In this document: positions 33,625 to 41,856 of the stretch, one piece after another
Numbering within the stretch: position 1 is the stretch's first letter
Layout of the letters: the number at the start of each line of letters is the position of its first letter
DNA from: Paraburkholderia sp. BCC1885
GTDB lineage: Bacteria > Pseudomonadota > Gammaproteobacteria > Burkholderiales > Burkholderiaceae
Assembly: GCF_900996235.1 (NCBI RefSeq)
Contig: NZ_CAAJGM010000111.1
Location: 62,001-126,000 of the forward strand
Length of the DNA: 64,000 nt
Direction of reading: 5' to 3'
The notes under the pieces: generated by a model
Told to the model about the DNA's origin: nothing
Database searches by the model: none
What the model saw: the letters and a program-made list of their open reading frames with translations, nothing else
Position numbers and translations under genes: made by a program

Positions 33625-34645
33625 CCGGCGACGGATTGCGTTCCGCGAAGCCTTCCTGATGCCAGTACGGATACGCCGGCCGCACCGCGCTCGCCGCGTC
33701 GAGTTTCGCCATCTGCTCGGGCGTCAGATTCCAGCCCACGGCGCCGAGATTCTGCCGCAACTGTTCCTCGTTACGTGCACCGATTAGCACCGTCGATACC
33801 GTCGGCCGCTGCAACAGCCAGTTCAAGGCGATCTGCGGCACGGTCTTGCCGGTTTCGGCGGCCACTTCGTCGATGGCGTCGAGCACGCGGAACAGATATT
33901 CGTCGGCGACCGGCGGCCCCATGTCGGCGGTTTTGTGCAGGCGGCTCGTCGACGGCAACGGCTGGCCGCGTTTGAGCTTGCCGGTCAGACGCCCCCAGCC
34001 GAGCGGACTCCACACCACCGCGCCCACGCCCTGGTCGATGGCGAGCGGCATCAGTTCCCACTCGTAATCGCGGCCGATCAGCGAGTAATACGCCTGATTG
34101 GCGACGTAGCGCGGATAACCATAGCGGTCCGCCACATCCTGGGATTTCATCAGATGCCAGCCGGAGAAATTCGACACGCCGGTGTAGCGGATCTTGCCGG
34201 CCCGCACGAGATCGTCGAGCGTCGACAGCACTTCGGTGACGGGGGTCTTCGCGTCGAAGCCGTGCAACTGGAACAGGTCGATGTAATCGGTTTGCAGCCG
34301 CTTCAAGGCGGCATCGACGGCCTGAATCAGGTGAAAGCGCGACGAGCCGACGTTATTCGGTTCGTCGTTGAAACGGAAGGTCGCCTTGGTCGAGATGATG
34401 ACCTTGTCGCGCTTGCCCTTGATCGCTTCGCCGAGCACCGCTTCCGACGAACCGCTCGAATAGATGTCGGCGCTGTCGAACATCGACACGCCCGCGTCGA
34501 GGCAGATATCGATCAGGCGGCGCGCTTCGGCGACATCCGTTGCGCCCCACGCCTCGAAGAACTCACCCTTGCCGCCAAATGTGCCGGTGCCGAAACTGAG
34601 GACCGGAACCTTGAAGCCGGATGCGCCCAAATGTCTGTATTCCAT
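33620..34645 (-). CDS. Aldo/keto reductase (second copy type)
   Basis: This 341-residue TIM-barrel oxidoreductase is paralogous to the one at 12074-13132. The catalytic set is Asp/Tyr in DSADIYSSG, Lys in ISTKATF and His in FQLHGFD. The nucleotide-binding end reads VLIGARNEEQLRQNLGA. ATG 34645 has GGAGGA seven bases upstream. Substrate unknown. It converges on the polyene-lipid operon and is separated from the histidine-kinase gene by about 220 bases containing no recognisable feature. Confidence 0.9.
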   Translation of the reverse strand: MEYRHLGASGFKVPVLSFGTGTFGGKGEFFEAWGATDVAEARRLIDICLDAGVSMFDSADIYSSGSSEAVLGEAIKGKRDKVIISTKATFRFNDEPNNVGSSRFHLIQAVDAALKRLQTDYIDLFQLHGFDAKTPVTEVLSTLDDLVRAGKIRYTGVSNFSGWHLMKSQDVADRYGYPRYVANQAYYSLIGRDYEWELMPLAIDQGVGAVVWSPLGWGRLTGKLKRGQPLPSTSRLHKTADMGPPVADEYLFRVLDAIDEVAAETGKTVPQIALNWLLQRPTVSTVLIGARNEEQLRQNLGAVGWNLTPEQMAKLDAASAVRPAYPYWHQEGFAERNPSPV

Positions 34646-34867
34646 TGAATATCCTCCATAAAATTGCCACGGGGCAACGGGGCTTCAGTCTACGCGTGTC
34701 CTTGCGATCGTGTCGGCAGACCCGCATGCCGTCATGGCGCTGTAAAAATTCCAGGCGGGAGCGGACTTTACCTGTCCGTCGGCCCGGGCAGTTCCTATGC
34801 GCGGCTCATCGCAAGACCCGGTGCTCGCCTCGGATGGCGGCCTCAAGGCGCCGGCTTCCAGCAACCG

Positions 34868-37018
34868 TTAGCCGCAGCTAACCAGCGCGTGCAGTTCGTC
34901 GATATTGAACGGCTTGGCCAGAATCTCTACGCCGATATGCCGAGCCCGTTCCAGCTCGTCGGCGTAGCCGGTCATCAGCACGATTTTCTGCGCCGGCCAC
35001 GAATGACGCACCCGTTCCGCCAGATCCACGCCATTGAGCTTGCCCGGCATCTGCACGTCGGACAGCACCAGTTCGAAGGTTTCGCCCGCGGCCAGCACAT
35101 CGAGCGCGCGGTCGGCGGTGGGGGCGTGCTGCACCTCGCAGCCGAATGTCTCGAGCACGGCCGCGATGCCGGCGGCGACGTCCTCGTTGTCCTCCACCAG
35201 CAGCACCACGCCCTGGGACGCCGAGCGCGCATCGAGCGCCGCGTCGTCGGCCACGCTCGAAGCCGCGCGCGCCTCGCGGTAACGCGGTATGTACAGACGC
35301 ACGGTCGTGCCGCTGCCCAGCACGCTGTCGATCTTCGCGGTGCCGCCCGACTGCTCGCACATCGCCAGCACCTGGGCGAGCCCCAGGCCCGTGCCTGAGC
35401 CTTGCAGCTTGGTGGTGAAAAGCGGCTCGAAGGCACGCCGCGCCACCGCTTCGCTCATGCCTTCGCCGTCGTCGGAACAGGAAATCAGCACGTATTCGCC
35501 GTCAGGCAGCAGCGTGTCGCTCGACACCAGCCGGGTATTCTGGCAACGGATCACGAAGCGCCCGCCGTCCGGCATTGCGTCGCGCGCGTTGACCGCGAGG
35601 TTGACGAGCGCGAATTCGAGCTCGGTCGGATCGGCCAGCACGCGCCAGCTATCCTCGACCACGTTGACCGTGACCTGCACCTTGTCGCCCACCGCCGCAT
35701 CGATCAACGTGCCGACGCCGGGCAGCCATTTGGCGAAGTCGATCGGCTCCTGCTTGAGGGGCTGTTTGCGCGCCACGCTCAGCAGGCGCCGCGTCAGCGC
35801 CTCCGCGCTCTGGGTGGCGCGCTCCACCGCCGTCACTTCGGTTTTCAGGTTGTTGAAGCCCTTGTGATGGGCCAGTTGCATATTGGCCGAAACCACCATC
35901 AGCAGATTGTTGAAGTCATGCGCGACATTGGCGACCAGGTTGCCGAGCGCGCCCATGCGCTGCAACTGCCGGCTCGACGCTTCGGCGGACAGACGCATCG
36001 CCACCTCGCCCTGCCAGCGCTCCCAGGCGAGGCGCTCGGTTTCGAGCTGGCGCAGCGAGAAAAACACCAGCAGCCAGATGGCGATGCACGGCACCACCGT
36101 AATCGCCGCGATCAAAACGAAGTGGCGCCACCACTGCTGGAAAATCGCCTCGGTGGCATACGCGCTCATCACGTAGAGCGGATAGTCGCCGGCCCGCCGG
36201 AACGCCAGCAGCCGTTCGACGCCATCCACGCTCGAGGTCATCCGCACATGGCCGGACAGTTCCTTGTCGCGCAGCGCGTTGGTGAACGGCGTATGCGCGA
36301 GCGGCTCGGTGCCGGGCGGCCAGCCGGGATAACGGACCAGCAACTGGCCGTCCTGGCGGTACAGGCCCAGCGCCAGCGACGGGTCGCCGCCCGTCAGGTC
36401 GGCGTAAAAGCGCGAGAAATAGGCGCTGCGCAAGGCAATCGACACCACGCCGAGAAAGCGTCCATCGGCTGCCGAGCGGCCGATCGTCGTGTTGAAGACG
36501 TCGGTCTGCGAGACCGGACCGTACATCGGCAACGAAAAATACGGTTCGGGGCGGATCGCCTTGGCCGTGACGAAATCGTCGCGCGTGCCGTTGACGATGA
36601 CCGGTGCCGGATAGGCCCGGCTATTCACCAGCAACTTGCCGTCGGCGCCGAATACGGCAATGGCGGCCACCTGCGGAAAGTCGCCGCCGATCACCCGCAG
36701 CCGCTGATGCAGGTCGGCCTCATGAGCATGAATCGCGGCCTCGTCTTCGTCGTCCAGCAGTTCGAGAATGCGGGCGCTGATCTGCTGGTTGAGGTCCAGC
36801 ACCTTGACGGCCTGCTCCTCGGTCACGCGCGCGAGGCGGTCGATCATGTCGTCGGCGTCGGCAATGCGGCGCTGATAGTCGAGGTAGCCGTAGCCCACGA
36901 GGCAGCCGAGCGGAAACAGGATCGACGCGGCCAGCACCACCAGCAAAATGCGCCGCGTCGCAGCAAAGTTGCGTAACGGCAGCGGTAAGTCGACGACGGC
37001 GCGCTCCGCATGTTGCAC
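34868..37018 (-). CDS. Hybrid sensor histidine kinase with C-terminal receiver
   Basis: This 716-residue membrane kinase has membrane segments at about 22-44 and 300-322 enclosing a roughly 255-residue periplasmic sensor (PAS/Cache-like). A dimerisation domain follows with phospho-His in NVAHDFNNLL, then the ATPase domain with N box NLAVNARDAM, DDGEGM and GTGLGLAQV. A receiver domain (about 597-716) has its phospho-Asp in LVLSDVQMPG and Lys in ILAKPF. The FNNLL His box is that of the non-orthodox HWE/NtrB-like group. GTG 37018 is the start, with GAGGAG nine bases upstream. No output regulator is adjacent, so the partner is unknown. Confidence 0.9.
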   Translation of the reverse strand: MQHAERAVVDLPLPLRNFAATRRILLVVLAASILFPLGCLVGYGYLDYQRRIADADDMIDRLARVTEEQAVKVLDLNQQISARILELLDDEDEAAIHAHEADLHQRLRVIGGDFPQVAAIAVFGADGKLLVNSRAYPAPVIVNGTRDDFVTAKAIRPEPYFSLPMYGPVSQTDVFNTTIGRSAADGRFLGVVSIALRSAYFSRFYADLTGGDPSLALGLYRQDGQLLVRYPGWPPGTEPLAHTPFTNALRDKELSGHVRMTSSVDGVERLLAFRRAGDYPLYVMSAYATEAIFQQWWRHFVLIAAITVVPCIAIWLLVFFSLRQLETERLAWERWQGEVAMRLSAEASSRQLQRMGALGNLVANVAHDFNNLLMVVSANMQLAHHKGFNNLKTEVTAVERATQSAEALTRRLLSVARKQPLKQEPIDFAKWLPGVGTLIDAAVGDKVQVTVNVVEDSWRVLADPTELEFALVNLAVNARDAMPDGGRFVIRCQNTRLVSSDTLLPDGEYVLISCSDDGEGMSEAVARRAFEPLFTTKLQGSGTGLGLAQVLAMCEQSGGTAKIDSVLGSGTTVRLYIPRYREARAASSVADDAALDARSASQGVVLLVEDNEDVAAGIAAVLETFGCEVQHAPTADRALDVLAAGETFELVLSDVQMPGKLNGVDLAERVRHSWPAQKIVLMTGYADELERARHIGVEILAKPFNIDELHALVSCG

Positions 37019-37266
37019 GTGACGATCTCCTCTGAAGGTCGATGTTTTTCAGTGTAGGTCGAACCGGAGCCGCTGCACACGTCGTGCCTGACACATCAGC
37101 CGCGCCGGTTTCGGTGGCCTGACTGTACGACAGGCCGCTCAACAGCACAAATGGATGGCGTGTACAGCAGGTTCAATGGCGTGCTGCTGCGAGACGGGCA
37201 GCCCCGCGAGGCTCGGGCATGCAGCTTGCTACCGCAGCGGGCAACGCTCTAACGGATCGAATCGTT

Positions 37267-38502
37267 ATGTCTGACCAGACCGCCTCCTCTCACGATGATG
37301 AAAACCCGCCCCGTCACGACAGCGGCTCCGGCGGCAACAACGACCGCGAATCCGGCGGCGAAAACAATGGCAAAAGCGACGGCAAGGACAGCGGTAAAGA
37401 CGACAAAAGCGCCAAGGACGGGAAAGACGGCAAGGACGACGCCGAGAAAGGCTCCGGCGAACGCAAGAAGCCCGGCAAAAAGCCGCTGATCATCCTCGCC
37501 GTGGTGGCGGTGATCCTGCTGATCGGCGGCTTTATCTGGTGGTTCGCCACGCGCAACCAGGCCACCACCGACGACGCCTACACGGACGGCAACGCCATCA
37601 CCATCGCGCCGCAGGTCTCGGGCTACGTGGTGGACCTCGCGGTCAACGACAACACCTACGTGCACAAGGGCGACCTGCTCGTGGTGATCGACAAGCGCGA
37701 CTATCAGGCCCAGGTGGACGCGGCCCAGGCGCAACTCGGCCTCGCCCAGGCACAACTGAACGCGGCGCTGGTGCAACTCGACATCGCCCGCGTGCAGTAT
37801 CCGGCGCAGTATCAGCAGGCCAAGGCGCAGACCGCCTCGGCCGAGGCCAATCTCAAGCAGGCGCAGGCGGCGTGGGAACGCCAGCACGCGGTCGACCAGC
37901 GCGCCACCACGCAGCAGAATATCGACACCGCCGACGCGCAGCAGCAGACCGCGCGCGCCAACGTGCAGCAGGCGCAGGCCCAGCAACAGACCGCGAGCCT
38001 CGTGCCGCAGCAGATCAAGCAGACCGTGGCCACCGTCGAAGAGCGCCGCCAGCAGGTGCAGCAGGCCGAGGCGCAACTCGAACAGGCGCGCCTGAACCTC
38101 TCCTATTGCGAAGTGCGCGCGCCCTCCGACGGCTGGGTCACGCGCCGCAACGTGCAATACGGCACCTTCCTGCAAGCCGGCGCGTCGCTGTTCTCGATCG
38201 TCACGCCGGAAGTGTGGGTGACGGCCAATTTCAAGGAATCGCAGCTTGAGAGAATGCGTCCCGGCGACAAGGTGGATATCGAGGTCGACGCCTATTCGAA
38301 GCTCGAACTGCATGGCCATATCGATAGCGTGCAGCTCGGCAGCGGTTCGCGCTTCTCGGCCTTCCCGGCGGAAAACGCCACCGGCAACTTCGTGAAGATC
38401 GTGCAGCGCGTGCCGGTGAAGATCGTGATCGACTCCACCTTGCCGCGCGACCAGCCGCTAGGCCTCGGCCTCTCGGTGACGCCGAAGGTCTATCTGAAAT
38501 GA
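37267..38502 (+). CDS. HlyD/EmrA-family efflux adaptor
   Basis: This is a 411-residue membrane-fusion protein. The cytoplasmic N-terminus (about 1-73) is extremely rich in Lys, Asp, Gly, Ser and Asn (repeated GKD units). A single membrane segment follows (IILAVVAVILLIGGFIWWF), then a lipoyl half (TIAPQVSGYV), a long Gln/Ala-rich coiled coil (about 165-285) and the second lipoyl half and barrel. It links the inner-membrane pump to the outer-membrane channel encoded next. ATG 37267 is preferred; ATG 37219 would add 16 residues. It overlaps the pump gene by four bases. Confidence 0.9.
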   Translation: MSDQTASSHDDENPPRHDSGSGGNNDRESGGENNGKSDGKDSGKDDKSAKDGKDGKDDAEKGSGERKKPGKKPLIILAVVAVILLIGGFIWWFATRNQATTDDAYTDGNAITIAPQVSGYVVDLAVNDNTYVHKGDLLVVIDKRDYQAQVDAAQAQLGLAQAQLNAALVQLDIARVQYPAQYQQAKAQTASAEANLKQAQAAWERQHAVDQRATTQQNIDTADAQQQTARANVQQAQAQQQTASLVPQQIKQTVATVEERRQQVQQAEAQLEQARLNLSYCEVRAPSDGWVTRRNVQYGTFLQAGASLFSIVTPEVWVTANFKESQLERMRPGDKVDIEVDAYSKLELHGHIDSVQLGSGSRFSAFPAENATGNFVKIVQRVPVKIVIDSTLPRDQPLGLGLSVTPKVYLK

Positions 38503-40073
38503 GCGACGCTTCCAACTCCAACTGGAAGCCCGCCTCCAATCCGTGGCTGATCGCGATTGTCGTGACGCTGGCCGCGTTCATGGAGGTGCTCGACACCACC
38601 ATCGTCAACGTGGCGCTGCCGCACATTGCGGGCACCATGTCGGCCAGTTACGACGAGGCCACCTGGACGCTCACCTCCTATCTGGTGGCGAACGGCATCG
38701 TGCTGCCGATCTCCGGCTTTCTCGCCCGCGTGCTGGGCCGCAAGCGCTATTTTCTGATCTGCATCGTGGCCTTCACGATCTGTTCGTTTCTGTGCGGCAT
38801 CGCCACCAACCTGACGCAACTGATCGTGTTCCGGCTGTTGCAGGGTTTTTTCGGCGGCGGCCTGCAACCCAACCAGCAGTCGATCATTCTCGATACCTTT
38901 CCGCCCGAACAGCGCGGCCGCGCCTTCTCCATTTCCGCCGTGGCGATCGTGGTCGCGCCGGTGCTGGGGCCGACGCTGGGCGGCTGGATCACCGACAATT
39001 TCACCTGGCGCTGGGTGTTTCTGCTCAACGTGCCGGTGGGCGTGCTGACCTCGCTCGCGGTGTACCAGTTCGTCGAAGATCCGCCCTGGCGCGAGAAAAG
39101 CACCGGCAAGGTGTCGATCGATTACATCGGCATTACGCTGATCGCGATTGGCCTGGGTTGCCTGCAGGTCATGCTCGATCGCGGCGAGGACGATGACTGG
39201 TTCTCCTCGCGCTTTATCTGCACCTTTGCCGTGTTGACGGTGGCGGGTCTCGTCGGCGCCATTTACTGGCTGCTCTATACGAAGAAGCCGGTGGTGGATC
39301 TGCGCTGCATGAAGGATCGCAACTTCGCGCTCGGCTGCACCAGCATGGCCGCCTTCGCGATGATTCTCTATGGCAGCGCGGTGCTGGTGCCGCAGCTCGC
39401 CCAGCAGCAGCTCGGCTATACGGCCACGTTGGCGGGGCTGGTGCTTTCGCCGGGAGCGATCCTGATCGTCATGGAGATACCGATCATCAGCCGCGCCATG
39501 CCTTATATACAGACGCGCTTTCTGGTGTCGACGGGCTTCCTGCTGCTCACCATTGCACTCGCCTACTCGCACACGCTGGTGCCCGACATCGATTACGACA
39601 CGCTCGTCAAGATGCGCAGCGCCCAATCGATTGCGATTGGCTTTCTGTTCGTGCCGATCACCACGCTCGCTTACCTGACCGTGCCGCGCGAGCTTAACGA
39701 CGACGCTTCCGCCCTCTTCACGATGTTTCGTAACGTGGCGGGGTCGATCGGCATTTCGCTTTCCACCGCGCTGATCCGCGAACGCACCCAGGCACGCATG
39801 GCCCATTTATCCGGACATATGTCGACACTCTCGCAGAACTACAACGACACGTTGCAGCGCACCGCGCACACGATCGCCGGCATGACCGGTCAGCCGCTCG
39901 CGCAGGCCTTGCAGACGGCCACCGGCCGGCTTTACACCACCTTCATTTCGCAGGCGACCATTCAGGCTTACATGGATGTGTTCGGCTATCTTGCTGTGTT
40001 CTGCTTACTATTTATCCCGGTGACATTCTTCTTCTCTCCGGTCAAAGCCGCCGGCGGCGCGGGAGGACATTGA
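38499..40073 (+). CDS. DHA2-family MFS multidrug pump (EmrB/QacA type)
   Basis: This 524-residue drug:proton antiporter has 14 predicted membrane helices. It carries the DHA2 signatures LDTTIVNVALPHIAG in helix 1, LGRKRYF in the first loop and GPTLGGWITDNFTWRWVFLLN in helices 5-6 (motif C). With the adaptor before it and the outer-membrane channel after it (one-base gap), it forms a tripartite pump of the EmrAB-TolC kind that expels hydrophobic compounds directly outside. Substrate unknown. Confidence 0.94.
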   Translation: MSDASNSNWKPASNPWLIAIVVTLAAFMEVLDTTIVNVALPHIAGTMSASYDEATWTLTSYLVANGIVLPISGFLARVLGRKRYFLICIVAFTICSFLCGIATNLTQLIVFRLLQGFFGGGLQPNQQSIILDTFPPEQRGRAFSISAVAIVVAPVLGPTLGGWITDNFTWRWVFLLNVPVGVLTSLAVYQFVEDPPWREKSTGKVSIDYIGITLIAIGLGCLQVMLDRGEDDDWFSSRFICTFAVLTVAGLVGAIYWLLYTKKPVVDLRCMKDRNFALGCTSMAAFAMILYGSAVLVPQLAQQQLGYTATLAGLVLSPGAILIVMEIPIISRAMPYIQTRFLVSTGFLLLTIALAYSHTLVPDIDYDTLVKMRSAQSIAIGFLFVPITTLAYLTVPRELNDDASALFTMFRNVAGSIGISLSTALIRERTQARMAHLSGHMSTLSQNYNDTLQRTAHTIAGMTGQPLAQALQTATGRLYTTFISQATIQAYMDVFGYLAVFCLLFIPVTFFFSPVKAAGGAGGH

Positions 40074-40074
40074 T

Positions 40075-41817
40075 ATGAACCGCGCTCGCTCTCCCGTCGC
40101 TTTCCGTCTGCGTCCGCTGTGTGCCGCGCTGTCCGCTGCGGTGTTGCTCGGCGCCTGCTCGGTGGGCCCCAACTTTCACCAGCCGCAGGCCGACGTGCCG
40201 GCGCAGTGGCACGATCCGCAGCAGGCGGCTGCGGCGCCGGTTGCGGCATCAGGTGCTGCGAGTGCAGCAAGCGCCGCGCATGCTTCCAGGCCTGCGGGCG
40301 CGTCGGACGCCACCGTTGCTTCCGTGCCGACCATGGACTCCGACCCGGACCCGCAATGGTGGCGCAGTTTCGCGGACCCGACGCTCGATGGCCTGATCGA
40401 GCGCGCCGCGCGTGGCAATCTGGATCTGCAGGAGGCGGTGCTGCGCATCGTCGAGGCGCGCACCCAGGAGCAAAGCGCCGCGGCGCAAGGCTTGCCCAAT
40501 GTGCGCGCGAGCGGCAGTTACCAGCGCGAACAGTTAGGCGCGAAGGGCTTCCTCGAATCGCAAGGCGTCTATAGCAAGGTCGATCAACTGGGTGCACCCA
40601 ATTCGCCGATCAATGCCATTGCACCCGGCACCGGCGCGGCGGTGGAAAACGGCGCCAACAATGTACTTAACGAACTGACCTCGCCGATCAACCTGTGGCA
40701 GGTCGGCTTCGACGCCTCCTGGGAACTGGACCTGTTCGGCCGCGTGCGCCGCTCGGTCGAAGCCGCGCATGCGCAGACCGAAGAGGCGGTGGAAAGCCGC
40801 AACGACGCGCTGGTGTCGCTCGAAGCGGAAGTCGCGCAGACCTACGTGCAACTGCGCGGCGCGCAGGCGCTGCGGCAGATCACGCAGAATCTCATCGACC
40901 AGCAGCGCGAAATCGTCACGCTGACGCAAAGCCAGGCCAAGGTGGGTCTCGCCAGCGACGTCGACGTAAAGAGCGCGACTGCGCAGCTCGCGCAGACGCA
41001 GGCGCAGTTGCCGCAATTCGACCAGCAGATCGCCCAGGCCTTGAACGGCTTGTCGTATCTGCTCGGTGAGCAGCCCGGCTCGCTCGAAGCGGAGTTGTCC
41101 GCGCCCGCCGAGGTGCCGCCGGTGCCGCCGGCCGTGCCGGTCGGCTTGCCTTCGACGCTGGCGCGCCGCCGCCCCGACATCCGCCGCGCCGAGGCCAGCC
41201 TGCATGCCGCTACCGCCGACGTCGGCGTGGCCGTGGCGCAGTTTTATCCGGACATCTCGCTGACCGGCCAGGTCGGCACACGGGCCACCAACGCCAGTGG
41301 CCTCACGCATTGGTCGAGCCTCTTCTACTCGTTCGGGCCGAGCATTTCCCTGCCTATTTTCGAGGGTGGTTCGCTGGTGGCCAATCTGCATCTGTCGCAG
41401 GCCCAGCAGCAACAGGCCGCGCTCGATTACCGCAAGGCGGTGTTGACGGCGCTGCGCGACGTCGACAATGCGCTTGCCGTTTATCGTACCGATCAGGCGC
41501 GCCGCGCCTCGCTCGGCGACAGCGTGACTGCCTTGCAGGCGTCGTTCGATCTCGCCCGCGAGAGCTATCGAAAAGGGCTCGTGACCTTTATCAACGTGCT
41601 CGATGCCGAGCGGCAACTCAGCGACGCGCGGCAGCAATACGCGCAAGGCACCACCCAGGTCAGCACGGATCTGGTGGCGCTCTACAAGGCATTGGGCGGC
41701 GGCTGGCAGGCAGCAAGTGGCGCGGCGGTTTCTAACGGCGGCGGCCCGGCGGCGCAAGGTAGCGATGCGGCGAGCGCATCTTCAGCATCTTCAGCATCTT
41801 CATCTTCGGGTAGCTGA
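40075..41817 (+). CDS. NodT-family outer-membrane efflux channel lipoprotein
   Basis: This 580-residue TolC/OprM-like protein has signal peptide and lipobox LLGAC (Cys28), followed by CSVGPNFHQP. Two outer-membrane efflux domains follow (about 130-300 and 340-530), with the conserved PTLARRRPDIRRAEA and ITLSYRKGLVTFINVLDAER-type blocks. It completes the pump of the two upstream genes. An Ala/Ser-rich inserted stretch (about 45-80) and a Ser/Ala tail encoded by perfect nonamer repeats are extra to the family and probably disordered. Confidence 0.93.
   Translation: MNRARSPVAFRLRPLCAALSAAVLLGACSVGPNFHQPQADVPAQWHDPQQAAAAPVAASGAASAASAAHASRPAGASDATVASVPTMDSDPDPQWWRSFADPTLDGLIERAARGNLDLQEAVLRIVEARTQEQSAAAQGLPNVRASGSYQREQLGAKGFLESQGVYSKVDQLGAPNSPINAIAPGTGAAVENGANNVLNELTSPINLWQVGFDASWELDLFGRVRRSVEAAHAQTEEAVESRNDALVSLEAEVAQTYVQLRGAQALRQITQNLIDQQREIVTLTQSQAKVGLASDVDVKSATAQLAQTQAQLPQFDQQIAQALNGLSYLLGEQPGSLEAELSAPAEVPPVPPAVPVGLPSTLARRRPDIRRAEASLHAATADVGVAVAQFYPDISLTGQVGTRATNASGLTHWSSLFYSFGPSISLPIFEGGSLVANLHLSQAQQQQAALDYRKAVLTALRDVDNALAVYRTDQARRASLGDSVTALQASFDLARESYRKGLVTFINVLDAERQLSDARQQYAQGTTQVSTDLVALYKALGGGWQAASGAAVSNGGGPAAQGSDAASASSASSASSSSGS
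41776..41802 (+). repeat. Three tandem copies of GCATCTTCA within the channel gene
   Basis: The nonamer GCATCTTCA (Ala-Ser-Ser) occurs three times without change, encoding the C-terminal Ser/Ala tail of the outer-membrane channel. Because the unit is nine bases long, slippage would change tail length without shifting the frame. Confidence 0.85.
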
Positions 41818-41856
41818 ACGGGGCTTTCGTCGCCCGGATACGACACGCGGGATGGC

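Noticed and set aside
35402..36976. A 524-codon + strand frame inside the histidine-kinase gene
   Set aside because: It is a shadow; the minus-strand kinase has full domain structure and a good GTG start.
36720..37148. A 142-codon minus-strand frame overlapping the kinase start
   Set aside because: It is out of frame with the kinase, Arg-rich and without a ribosome-binding site or domain.
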